Shown here: piece after piece, positions 42,856-52,607 of the stretch
Layout of the letters: each line of letters starts with the position of its first letter
Position numbering within the stretch: the first letter of the stretch is position 1
Program-made: the position numbers and the translations under genes
The notes under the pieces: model-generated
Databases searched by the model: none
Told to the model about the DNA's origin: nothing
What the model saw: the letters and a program-made list of their open reading frames with translations, nothing else
Assembly (NCBI GenBank): GCA_022836615.1
Contig: MU405314.1
Coordinates: 1-64,000, forward strand
Source of the DNA: Annulohypoxylon bovei var. microspora
Lineage: Eukaryota > Ascomycota > Sordariomycetes > Xylariales > Hypoxylaceae
Direction of reading: 5' to 3'
DNA: 64,000 nucleotides

Positions 42856-44092
42856 TTATTCTTGTAACAAAGTGTTCATATGTTCAGCATATCGCCCTAA
42901 AAGTGCGAGCGAGAGTGCCAGTACAATGAAGAATGCGGGCGTATACCAGGCATTCCAGTAGAGTTCACAGTACTTCATAAACTGAAGGATGGTATTAGCA
43001 ATTAGTTTCAGATAGCTTGATGATGAATTCAGCATTTCAACCCAAGCTTGATGCAAGAACTTTCGCGAGGAGACCAAGGCCCCTTAGACCCTGAGATACT
43101 CCGCCAAAAAAAAGGAAATGACCACGAATGCTACTCACCAGATTGATACTGAAGTAGACAAGTCCAAAACCATGGGTTGTCGAATCGCGAAACATGAAGC
43201 CGTGCCAAATGCTGAAAGCGGAAGCGAGGAAAAGTACGAGGAACCAGGAAGGGACCCCATCTTGTGTGTAGCTAGCGCTGAAAAGGAATTCGGGGAACAG
43301 GTCGGGAAGTGAGAGGACCCAAAGGGTGTTGAAGAGGTAAAGCATGCCCCAAATCCGAGTTGTCGGCCATAACTCTACGGTGTATTGGAAGCGTCGCATA
43401 AGGTAAGCGGTGCAGATCGTCGCCATGCCGAGCAGCAGAAAGCGGAACCGATATATTGTATGTCCGAGGTAGTGGACTTCTGAATGACGACCGGTAATAA
43501 AACCGAGCCAAGTGCCTATAAGAATCATTCCGCACGACCAGATAAAACTGGAATTGACCATCGCGCCTACAAGACAGTAAGTGGATGCGAGCGCTATCAG
43601 GATCCAATTCAATATGTCACGGTTCTCGCGTCTGCTGCACTCAAGGTAATGGCCCAACTGCAGCGCTGCGAGAGCAAAGATCAAGGCCCCGAGACAGTGG
43701 ATGGCTTCATTGAGATAAGGTTCTTCCGGTTTGATTAATGAACGTTGGTATCCCCACGCATGTACCGCGACAGCCGCGCAGACAGTAGTCGTGACGCGCA
43801 AGGCAATAGGTAGATCTAGGAATCTCTCGATAAGCTTTGGGAAGACATTATCAAAAATGATACTGAGGATCGCGAGGATAAAACAGATAACAGCTATTCT
43901 AAATGCGTATTTGGCGAACTGTTGCCAGGGAAAACCATCGTCTTCCTCGACTATCTGAATGGTAGTAAGAAGGTTTGGAATGAGGCTGGGATTGATCAGT
44001 TTGGCTTTCGACCATTGCTGGAGGGCGGATTTGACTGCCTGAGCTTGAGAGGTTGTGAGCCTGACAGCTTCGCGGTTAGATTCTATAGCCAT
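42856..44092 (-). CDS. Multi-pass membrane protein, DUF2157-like
   Basis: Two minus-strand exons, 44092-43139 and 42981-42856, joined in phase 0 over a 157-base intron with a GCTAATAC branch site, give 359 residues. The N-terminal 60 residues are soluble and resemble the N-domain of DUF2157 proteins (Q-A-Q-A-V-K-S-A-L-Q-Q-W, then K-L-I-N-P-S-L). About nine to ten hydrophobic helices follow, including Y-A-F-R-I-A-V-I-C-F-I-L-A-I-L-S, W-I-L-I-A-L-A-S-T-Y and, after the splice, P-A-F-F-I-V-L-A-L-S-L-A-L-L-G-R. The G-x-x-Y-F-S-I-N-L...Y...E-L-Y-W junction matches the order seen in that family's C-terminus. Function unknown. A reading through the intron would give a non-hydrophobic tail, which supports the splice. 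It is divergent from the bisphosphate nucleotidase gene, 795 bases away. Confidence 0.75.
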
Positions 44093-44887
44093 GAGCGGGG
44101 CTTATTAAACTGAAGGATAAAATGTAATTAATATAGAATGAACTCATATCAGCATTGTGTCTTCTCTAAATGGGAACTGCTACATTAAATGTAGCGAGAA
44201 AGAAAGGCTCGGATAGTATGCCAAGGCATCTTTCAATCGTTGGAGCCCGAAACGCATTCTGCCTGCATCACCACAGAATTACCATTAACGTCGTCTAGCC
44301 TCCAATTTAGGAGTATTCCGTTCCAATCAAATGTCAAGACATGACAAGCCTTCCCACAGCCTCTCGAAAAGCTCGTACAGAATCGCGAATCGAATATGCC
44401 TCTTATTCTATCGGCGACGGTATTTACTGTACATATAGACGTGGTTGGTTAAATACTGCCTTCCCGCATGGTAGCAACCAGGCGAACCCACTAATAACCC
44501 CTGAAAATGAGCCGGGGGCCAGAAATCGTCTGCCTACCTGTGGTAAGTACCTAGGTAGACGACATCCCTGCTAAGATTTGCTATGAGGTAAGGTTGAGTA
44601 ATAGATCACTCGAGGGAAAGGAATTTATTATAGAAAGATTTATTAAAAAAAAGAAGGAAAGGAAAGGAAAGGAAGAAAGGACATCGTTTCGGAGTATAAT
44701 AAATAATAGCTAAGTGGGCCCCCAGAAAGCAAAATTCCGGACCGAACCATCCCTAGCCACAGCGGGCTTAGCCGTCGGGTACCTACCTAGTGGAGCGCAT
44801 CCCGGATTTAATCATTCCCCCACCGCCCCCACCATCCCACCGTATATCTCTCATCGACAAGCCTCATAAAATCAAGTGAGATTCAAT
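44093..44887. other. Divergent promoter region
   Basis: Shared upstream space of two divergent genes. GA-rich GGAAAGGAAAGG tract near 44650-44680 and palindromic TACCTAGGTA near 44546 and 44780. A 77-codon ORF at 44341 is unsupported. Confidence 0.45.
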
Positions 44888-45979
44888 ATGGATAGCCCCT
44901 ATTCCAAAGAGTTGCAAGTCGCAATCGGGGTTATCCAATCAGCCGCCAAGCTTAGCCAAGCGGTAATCTCAGTCGAAGACAAAGGGGTCGTCGAGAAAGA
45001 CGATCTAAGTCCCGTCACAGTAGCCGATTTCGCCATCCAAGCTCTTCTGACGGCCAGCATCCACCATGCCTTCCCCAACGACAAGTTCGTCGGCGAAGAA
45101 TCCGCAGCCGACTTGAGAAGCAACCCGGTTCTCTTGGACCGGGTATGGGAGTTGCTCCAGAGGCTGAAGGATGATGAGGCCAAGCAGCTCTGCAAGTTGC
45201 CGGCGTCGCGCGAGGAGATGTGCGAGATGATTGATTGGTGCGGCTTCGGCGAGCCTGGAGGCCCGCAGGCCGGGAGGGTCTGGGTGTTTGATCCGATCGA
45301 CGGCACTAAGACCTTCGTTCAAGGCAAAGCCTACGCGATAAACGTCGCGCTGCTGGAAGGCAGTAAACAAATTCTTAGCATCGTGGGCTGTCCGACGCTT
45401 TCTTTCGATGCCAGCGCTCCTGTCACAAACACCTCCCTAGACCCTACGGGACGCGGTTGTATTGTTTTCGCCGCAAAGGGGTATGGCACGTATGTTCGGC
45501 CGTTGGTTGCATCGTCGCCTCACGAACTGCAGATTCGCAGGATTGAGCCGCACGCTGAAAGTGGTTCATCCCAAAGCTTGCGGCCGGTGTCTTGCTACAA
45601 TATGCTGAATTCTGGCGTGGACGATGTCCACCAAATAATTATGGAGAAGCTTAACGTCGAAACTCAAGGGTGTGATCTCTTGGCTTGGGTTCTTCGATGG
45701 GTGACTCTCGGGTTGGGACTTGCAAATGTGACCATATGGGTCTACAAGCAGCGGAGCCGTACGGGGAAGATATGGGACCATGCAGGTGCCATGCTCTTAT
45801 TTGAAGAAGTCGGAGGCTATATCACGGACATCGACGGGAAACCCATTGACTTAGGCGTGGGAAGGTTGATGACCGCCAACCACGGATTCGTAGCTGCACC
45901 AAAGGCAATGCATCCTCTAGTACTAAAAACTACACAGGAGATTATTCGCCAGCAAGGAAAGGCACATCTCCTCGCTTAG
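44888..45979 (+). CDS. MET22: 3'(2'),5'-bisphosphate nucleotidase (HAL2/MET22 type)
   Basis: Intronless 363-residue protein from ATG 44888. The enzyme hydrolyses 3'-phosphoadenosine 5'-phosphate to AMP, clearing an inhibitor of sulfate assimilation and of RNA exonucleases; yeast Hal2 is the lithium- and sodium-sensitive target. The inositol-monophosphatase superfamily metal sites are complete: V-G-E-E-S near residue 69, D-P-I-D-G-T at 135-140 and W-D-H-A-G near 296. S-P-V-T-V-A-D-F near the N-terminus and C-D-L-L-A-W-V-L-R-W...I-W-V-Y-K are typical of the HAL2 subfamily. Length is normal (yeast 357). The region around C-Y-N-M-L-N-S-G-V-D-D is slightly divergent but colinear. Cytosolic, no targeting signal. 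Confidence 0.92.
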   Translation: MDSPYSKELQVAIGVIQSAAKLSQAVISVEDKGVVEKDDLSPVTVADFAIQALLTASIHHAFPNDKFVGEESAADLRSNPVLLDRVWELLQRLKDDEAKQLCKLPASREEMCEMIDWCGFGEPGGPQAGRVWVFDPIDGTKTFVQGKAYAINVALLEGSKQILSIVGCPTLSFDASAPVTNTSLDPTGRGCIVFAAKGYGTYVRPLVASSPHELQIRRIEPHAESGSSQSLRPVSCYNMLNSGVDDVHQIIMEKLNVETQGCDLLAWVLRWVTLGLGLANVTIWVYKQRSRTGKIWDHAGAMLLFEEVGGYITDIDGKPIDLGVGRLMTANHGFVAAPKAMHPLVLKTTQEIIRQQGKAHLLA

Positions 45980-46353
45980 ATTTTAGTCTATAACTAGGTG
46001 CCTAGGAGGTACTAACAAAAATAAACATTCGAAGTTACTGGTATTCGCTAACTACGAGAATCTCTGGCAAGCCAAATTTCGAGGAAATATATACTACTAA
46101 TCGTTTAATGACTCGTAACCTCCCAATTCACTCCCCTGGGGCCTTCTTCAACTCCCTTACTAGAAAATACACATCTTATTAGCCCTTCCATCGCGCTAGC
46201 AACTGGCAATAGTAAAGTTTACTGACGGGTACGTACCTAGTTAAAAACCTATGAGGGGATCTTTAAAGGGGCTATATTATTGACTACCTAGGTACACATG
46301 ATTAGACTATGCTAGGAATAGTGTACGGCTGACTTTGTCGGAATAGGTGGGTA
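45980..46353. other. Convergent intergenic space
   Basis: AT-rich 374 bases with one ACTACCTAGGTAC motif near 46281. Nothing coding. Confidence 0.45.
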
Positions 46354-47926
46354 TTATGATGGGGTCCAGCCATACCTGTTCCTGTCATCGTTTCTCATTG
46401 TTACGGGTATATTGTCCTGTTCTGGTATCCTGTGCTCGTCCGGTGCTCTGCGCACCCTAGTCGCAGGGCCCCGATGCTCAATCGGGATAAAATTAAAATC
46501 GGAACGGATGGGCAAAGATGTCGTGTCGGCATCGTATACCAAACGTTGCATGAAACCCGCGATGGCTCCGTCGCTCTCCAGCGGTGCTATGTTAAACGGA
46601 TAGCTAGCTGCGGTCTTCGTGTTGACAGCATTTCCAACTTCCGTGAGCATTTCTCGTAGGCCTGGGCGGTGCTCTCTTCTCACGGCTAAACACCTGGCAA
46701 GCAGATCTCTTAAGTCGTCGTCTAATGTCGGGAAGGTTTGCAAGCCGCCACCAGTACCTAGGATCTGCGTTGCCATAGTCCCTATGCCTCTGTAATAAGA
46801 TGTTGTGAGCGCTATATTTTCTCTTTTAGTTATCAGCATCAGCATCATCTAAAACGTGTTAGTGCAAACTTCGAAAGGGGGAGTAGGGTTCTCCATTACC
46901 AATGAGATGTCATATAAGTTAAACTCAGTTCCAGTCCCAGGCATCCCTTCCGCCGCGGCTCCCAAGTCGATCAATTTCACTATAGGTGCAACCATATGTT
47001 CTCGAAATCTTCCATCCCCACCCCCAATCATGACGTTCCCGATATGAAGAGACCCGTGCACTAATTCACTTCGCGTGCTGCCATCCGATGGGATAGTTTC
47101 TAGTTCGGTTCGCGCTCCGCCCGGAAGATTCTTGTGGTAAGCCATCCCTATACACGCTCTCACCACTTCTAGAGTCAGTCTGCCAATATCGACGCTGATA
47201 TGGATTTTTCAAACTTACAGCAGAGGAAAAATGACCAGAGTAAACGATTCGGCACAGTTGCGTTATAATGTATACACCTGTCTATCAATCTACCGAAAGT
47301 TCCGTTTTCCAGATATTCCAAAACTATGACGGGGTAAAGTCCCAGTTCTCGTATTTGCAACTCCTCGTCAATCCTCCGCGGGTCCCTACTTCTTCTGAGT
47401 CGCCTCCCGGTATGGGACTTCGAGAACAAGCGCTTTATTAACGAGATACTCGTCTTGGGTATACTGTCGTCGGGAAGTGTAGTGTCGTTACGCGATGTGA
47501 TCATGTTAGCAATGTGTGCCGCGCCACGCACCCTCTATATTCCGAGTCAGCAGATCAGGTCTTCGACATAAAGCGGATGTCACCTCGTACCTCGAACCAA
47601 GCAATCTCGACTCTTAATTCGTTATCGCCTCTGTCAGAAATGCCTCTCTTTACGACAAGCCTACGATAACGCGCGCCATGAAGCAGTCCGCGCTTGTTTT
47701 TCACGAGGATTGCTATACCCTTTTTGCCAGTCCCTATGACCTTCTCGAAATCCCATCCCGGAACAAAGCTGAAATGTTCCTTCATATTTCGCTCTATTCT
47801 CTTCATCTCGACGTATGTATCGGGATGTCGCCGTTTCGCGTGTGGGATTGTATCGATAGAAGAAGTATAATCCGATCCATCTTCATACATGATTTCAATC
47901 CCACTTCCAGTCTCTTGAGAATCCAT
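46354..47926 (-). CDS. Divergent protein kinase-like gene, probably inactive
   Basis: Minus-strand exons 47926-47591, 47534 to about 47219, 47179-46900 and 46848-46354. A kinase fold is visible: glycine-rich loop G-T-G-K-K-G (residues 65-70), V-V-K-R with the ATP lysine at 93, hinge V-I-V-L-E-Y-L-E-N-G-T-F, catalytic loop H-G-S-L-H-I-G-N-V-M and V-K-L-I-D-L-G in place of DFG. The base-position aspartate of the catalytic loop is Ser (codon 47052-47050), so normal phosphotransfer is unlikely. Splices 1 and 3 keep frame (phase 0). The second does not with the canonical GTAAGT donor at 47218; a weaker GTTTGA donor four bases later restores it. The gene is either a pseudokinase using an odd donor or a decaying copy. 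Similar divergent kinases are common in expanded fungal families. The post-kinase tail of about 60 residues is Arg-rich. Confidence 0.6.
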
Positions 47927-48506
47927 TTTCGGAAATATACCTATGAAGGTTGATGTGTCGCGTATATGTCGTGTTGCGGGCCCCTTTTCACAGAAAAGGA
48001 GAGAAAAAAAACTCTTGATCGTGAGCTGACTAGCGCAACACTTGAATTAGTACCACTGAAGGTTGTTGTACCTTTTTTTTTTCTAAAGAACTTTGCGAAA
48101 GGTATTACTCAAATTCAAATGCAGAATGACAAAAGGCTAAAGGCAAGACCTTATGGGGTGCCCATTATGTTGTTGAACAAAGCAAAACATCTAAAGCTAA
48201 AATAAACACAAAGAGACATTGATTTTATTACTAGGTCGAATCCTTTATAACAAATGCAATGTAAAGGACATCCTGAATCTGCTTTCGTCCATGAAGACAC
48301 GCGATCCCTTGTGATCATGTACCTGGGTAGGTATTGTTGATTTAAGAATATTGGAGGCTTGTAGCCAGTTATTCAATGACCCCGGTTTTGTTATTTTACC
48401 AAACTCTTTGCGCATAGTATTTATAAAAAGACAAACCAAAGGTCTAAAATTAACCCCATTAGTGTACTTGAGATATGTTTGAGTAGAATTACAAGGGAGT
48501 AATGGT
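47927..48506. other. Intergenic
   Basis: AT-rich. ORFs at 47966 and 48245-48559 lack motifs. A T10 run lies near 48073. Confidence 0.45.
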
Positions 48507-49255
48507 TTAAGGGGGAGAGGGTTGAGGGAGAGGGTTAGGGCTATCTCCAGCGTTGACATTTGCTCCCTCCACTAGGTGCATTTCTACCATTTCATTTTGA
48601 TCAAACGCTACAGCCCAATGTAAGGCAGTCCACTTGGAATTGTCTGCGGGGTCAATTGCGGTAGTTCTTTTAAGCAAAAGTCTCATTATGTCTTCTGTTC
48701 CGTTAAGCATAGTAACCTTAGTGCAGAGGAGTAGTGTCGTTCTCATAACCCAGGTCAGGCTTTGCTCCTCGACTTAGCAGCAACTTGATAGCAGCTTTAT
48801 GCCTACTTAACATACCTAGTAGTAGAGTATAAAGTAGCGCGTCCCTTCATACTAATTGCATTAACATCCACTCCGTGATGTAGAAGTTTAGCAGATCTTT
48901 CCAGATAGCCTGATGGGGCTGCCGAATATAGCCGTGCTCACCCCCTTTATTTATTTATTTTTATTTTTAAGTTGGCACTATTGTCTCGCAGCTTATTCAT
49001 CACTAGTTTCAGGCCTTCTTCTGCTGCGAACTGTAGGGGTACTGCTTCAAATTCATCTTTAGAATTAACGTCAACTGTGGCCTTGGTGAGCAGGGTGTCA
49101 ATAAGTTTTGGACGATCTGCGATAGATGCGTAATGTAACGCCGTCCGTCCTTTTCGATCCTGTGCTGAAGCATTAGCCCCTTTATCTATTAGAAAATCAA
49201 CTATCGTCGCCCTCCATCGCTGCGGATGTTACATTGTCCACGAAATTTGTAGTGG
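48507..49255 (-). pseudogene. Decayed ankyrin-repeat gene
   Basis: Reading the minus strand from 49255 down, ankyrin units are obvious but lie in changing frames: G-R-T-A-L-H-Y-A-S-I-A-D-R, then D-V-N-S-K-D-E-F-E-A-V-P-L-Q-F-A-A-E-E-G until a TAA after K-I-K-I-N-K (near 48957), then H-H-G-V-D-V-N-A-I-S-M-K-G-R-A and K-L-L-L-S-R-G-A-K-P-D, then K-W-T-A-L-H-W-A-V-A-F and E-G-A-N-V-N-A-G-D. A one-base frame change near 49215 and several stops separate them. At least five ankyrin units are recognisable. No start codon or intact frame exists, so it is a pseudogene. It lies upstream of the kinase on the same strand; a former kinase-ankyrin association is possible but not shown. Confidence 0.75.
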
Positions 49256-50369
49256 TGTTCCTTGATGTTCTTTACTTGAATCGAACTATGAACTAATTTT
49301 TCAACATCCAAGAAGCCGAGGATCTCTTTGGATTAACAGGGGTAAGGTAGGTACATAAGGGCGGTAGAAAATGCAGGGTCGAGCTATCCGGATAGACTAA
49401 GTGATTCTAAGGGTCTAGAAACTGCGGAGTGTGGGGGTTCTAAAAGATGATGCAAGATCCCGGGCTGGGAGTTGGGTGAGCTGAAAAAGCGATATAAGAT
49501 GCCCTGTTCTAATTGGTTGTAACTCCTAAGTCTCCGTATAGTTAGAATGAATTATAAAAAGGTAAGTTCTTACAACTAGAATAGTTACTCTTGATAAAGG
49601 GAATAGATGGTATGGTCTAAAGAAAATATGAGAAGGTTCCCTTTAAATATTAGATATTACCTACCTTAGGTACCTAATATGTAGTTCTAATTGGTAAGTG
49701 ACGTGACCGAAGGTTTCGATGCTGTAAATGAATGATAACTTCCTAACACCTAGATATCTACCCAGTAGTTAAATGATGAGCATTGGAGATTTGAAGCTGA
49801 TTGAGGTAAAGGTAAAGTTAAAGTTGGAGGTTTCCCCTAACTAGCCGTACTAGCTTCAAATCATGTCAAGTTGCACATGTGTAACCTGCCGCAGCTGTGA
49901 TTGCCCTGCAAAATGCCTGGGCACTTCCGTTGGAGCTTGAGGAGCTTCCAGGATTCTAGCCAATTAAAATCCAGTGTGCACCAACCTCTTCAATTATTTG
50001 ACCGGGCAACCACACTACGTGGTACCTAAAGCAACTTTGCGACAGCTTCGAACTGTAATTTCTCCCACCTTAGTTTACATCTCATCCCACCTTGAATATC
50101 AACAAATGCGATTTGCGATTTGTGCCATTCGCAATTGCGATACTATTCTACCTTTTTCTATCTTTTATGTTCGCAATTAATCGCGTCGACGCATCCTTTC
50201 ATTTAAAATTGGACGCCAATTCCAGCTCTCCCACCCGTACGTTCACTTACAACCGATCTTAACATTATCTGAATCGCAATCTACGTCCACACTCTTTTCG
50301 AACATCATTTGATCACCATTGCGCCACTTCACACAGGATCGAATACGAATCCATATCCTAGTCGCTAGC
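49256..50369. other. Promoter and leader of the BTB gene
   Basis: AT-rich left half with CCTACCTTAGGTACCTAA near 49658, then a CA/TC-rich leader from about 50000. A 68-codon ORF at 49974 could act as an upstream ORF. No other gene. Confidence 0.45.
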
Positions 50370-51362
50370 ATGGCGGAACAATTTAATGAGGAAGTAGCCG
50401 AGGAGCAGCCGGCAAACCCTGGTGCTGACGTTGAGATGGGCGAAGGCGAAGAGGCTGAGGGAGCTGCTGCTGCTGCTGCTGCCGCTGCTGGAAATGGTAG
50501 CGGAGAAATGGCTTTTCCTGAGGGATTTGACGTCGAACCGCGTACTAGTTATATTAGCTATTTGACCAGCCCGGTCGTAACCTTACTCGTTGGCAGCGGC
50601 GAGTCTGAGACTCTCCTCACTGCGCACCAAGGGCTTCTTATCCAAAGCCCATGGTTCTCGGATGTATGCGCAGCCTTCACCGACGATGGAAGCGTAAGTC
50701 CTACCTAATTCCTTTCATAAGTCATTGCAGCCTCGTGATAGCCTTTCGCTGACTCCACCTCCCACAGCCGCGACAAGTAGATCTCTCAGGTGAAGAGCTA
50801 GACGCCGTCGGATGCTTCCTGGAATTCCTCTACACCGGCGACTATTTCCCCAAGAAGATGGCAGGCCAACGAGTCCTAGAAACGGACCCTTCGATCCCCG
50901 CTGTCGACGAGACAGGCGATCAGCTTCTAAAGCATGCGCGCGTCTATACTCTAGCTGAGAAATTTGGAGTAGAAAAGTTGAGGACGCTTGCAAGCAGCAA
51001 GATCCACTGCGTCAACTCCACTGCTAAGGGAGAGATTGCCTACGCCCGTTACATCTACCAATATACCAGCAAGGAAGACACGACGGTCCGCGCCCCCGTG
51101 GCCAACTTCTGGGCTACCCGCAGTCATACGCTACGCGCAGAGGCAGAGGAGGAGTTCCGGTCTCTGTGCTTGGAGTTCCCTCAATTCGGTTACGATGTGC
51201 TTAGTAAGTTCTACTCTTTCATAGAAACCCATACTAGGAAGATCGTGTGTCTAACTACTCCCAGCTCGTGTGTTGGACGAGAAGCTCAAGAGAGAGCGCA
51301 ACGACAAGATGCATCCGGCATCAGCAAGTGGTCGCAAGCGAGCCCGCCACAGCAACGTATAA
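50370..51362 (+). CDS. BTB/POZ-domain protein
   Basis: Three exons, 50370-50693, 50768-51203 and 51265-51362 (GTAAGT donors; CCCACAG and TCCCAG acceptors; phases 0 and 1), give 285 residues. The N-terminus is acidic with a polyalanine run of nine (about 33-41). The BTB fold follows: P-V-V-T-L-L-V-G, L-L-T-A-H-Q-G-L-L-I-Q-S-P-W-F, then across the splice L-S-G-E-E-L-D-A-V-G-C-F-L-E-F-L-Y-T-G-D-Y and A-R-V-Y-T-L-A-E-K-F-G-V-E-K-L. The C-terminal exon is basic (S-G-R-K-R-A-R-H). Fungal BTB proteins of this simple form probably act as adaptors, for example for Cul3 ubiquitin ligases, but no partner can be inferred. The K-R-A-R-H end could be a nuclear signal. Confidence 0.9.
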
Positions 51363-52082
51363 CTCGACCATCACTTGCAACCATGATTCTCCAACTCTTC
51401 GTTCTGGTCCATGGTTGAAATCGCACTGGCGTTAGGTGCGATACCCCCCGACACGGGAGAAAATTAATTCGTCTGGCGTCTTTGTATTACTACACTAGTC
51501 GGGGGATGTCTTCTATTATTGCGAGCCGGCACATATCTGGGGGTCGAGTTCGGATAGGATATTGTGTTTGGGCTAGGCGGCAAAGAGAGGGGCGTCTGTA
51601 CTATAGGAATTGTAAGAATCATCACGAGAGGACGAGAGAATGAGCAATTCAGTCTGCATTACCCATTGACTATTCATATATGTAGTACCTTGATACGTAA
51701 ATTGCGTGGGTTTAATGGAATGATATCAATCTTCTGATGGAATGCGAACAATTACTACTACCTACATGCAACTTGCGCTAGCTTGAGTAAAAGGTTTGCT
51801 AGTGACGCCCTAATTTAAAGGTTCCCAGTCATTGGTATGGATGCTATTATGTAATTACTCGATACTACTAGGTAAGCTACCTGCCCATAACCAACAATGC
51901 CATGCGATTATGCCCATGAATCAATTTTTACCCATTGCCCATTCCTAATGGTATAGTACGCCGGAACCCGAGTGTGGAAGACTCCTTATTAACCCCTCCT
52001 CCCCTTCCCTCCCCTCCCCGTTTTATCAAGCCAATACACTTCCGCCCTTAAATACACGCACCCCGTCTCAACCACCCGCCAC
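51363..52082. other. Convergent intergenic space
   Basis: 3' regions of two convergent genes, with a C-rich tract near 51995-52020. No gene was seen. Confidence 0.45.
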
Positions 52083-52607
52083 CTAGAGCTGGAAGGCACC
52101 GAACGCCGTAGCCGACAGCAGCAGCGCGCCGATGGTCAGGCCCATGGTGCTCAAGCTGCCGAGCTCAGGGCGCACGTTCGCGGCGGCGCCGGGCGAGCTC
52201 GTCGAGCTGGCGCTGCTATCGGAGCCGCTGGCGCCGCTCGACGTGGCCTTGGTGCTGCCGCCGGTGACGACGACGCTCGCGTCGGCCGAGGTGGGCAGCG
52301 CGGTGCCGGTCACGGTCGCCGTCGCGTTGACGTTGCCGCGGTAGAACACGTCCTGGTACGGCGCGCCCTTGTCATATGCGCAGTTGATCACGTCGTTCAC
52401 GCTCTGCCCCTCCGCCAGGCAGTACAGCCCGCACCCCGAGTAGTACGAGATCACGTCCGCGGCGCCGCAGCACGCCGCCATGATGTCCGTGTGGTTGCCG
52501 CCCGCCCGGATCCCGACCGCTGGGTCCTGCACCGGGATGTTGTAGAGGTTGGCGCCGCAGTCGGCGCTGCTGGTCGCGCTGGCGGCGGAGGTGGTCGTGG
52601 ATGACAT
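52083..52607 (-). CDS. Ser/Thr-rich surface protein, likely GPI-anchored
   Basis: Single-exon ORF of 174 residues in notably GC-rich sequence. A Cys-rich domain (D-C-G-A-N-L-Y-N-I-P-V, A-C-C-G-A-A-D-V-I-S-Y-Y-S-G-C-G-L-Y-C-L-A-E-G-Q, I-N-C-A-Y-D-K-G) holds about seven cysteines. A Ser/Thr/Ala/Gly-rich stalk follows, and the end is a hydrophobic C-terminal segment (G-L-T-I-G-A-L-L-L-S-A-T-A-F) preceded by small residues, as in a GPI or tail-anchor signal. No N-terminal signal peptide is visible from ATG 52607; it begins M-S-S-T-T-T. Relatives that I associate with this pattern in other ascomycetes also start in this way, so the usual GPI route is uncertain. Function unknown. High GC and strong codon bias suggest good expression. 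Confidence 0.75.
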   Translation of the reverse strand: MSSTTTSAASATSSADCGANLYNIPVQDPAVGIRAGGNHTDIMAACCGAADVISYYSGCGLYCLAEGQSVNDVINCAYDKGAPYQDVFYRGNVNATATVTGTALPTSADASVVVTGGSTKATSSGASGSDSSASSTSSPGAAANVRPELGSLSTMGLTIGALLLSATAFGAFQL

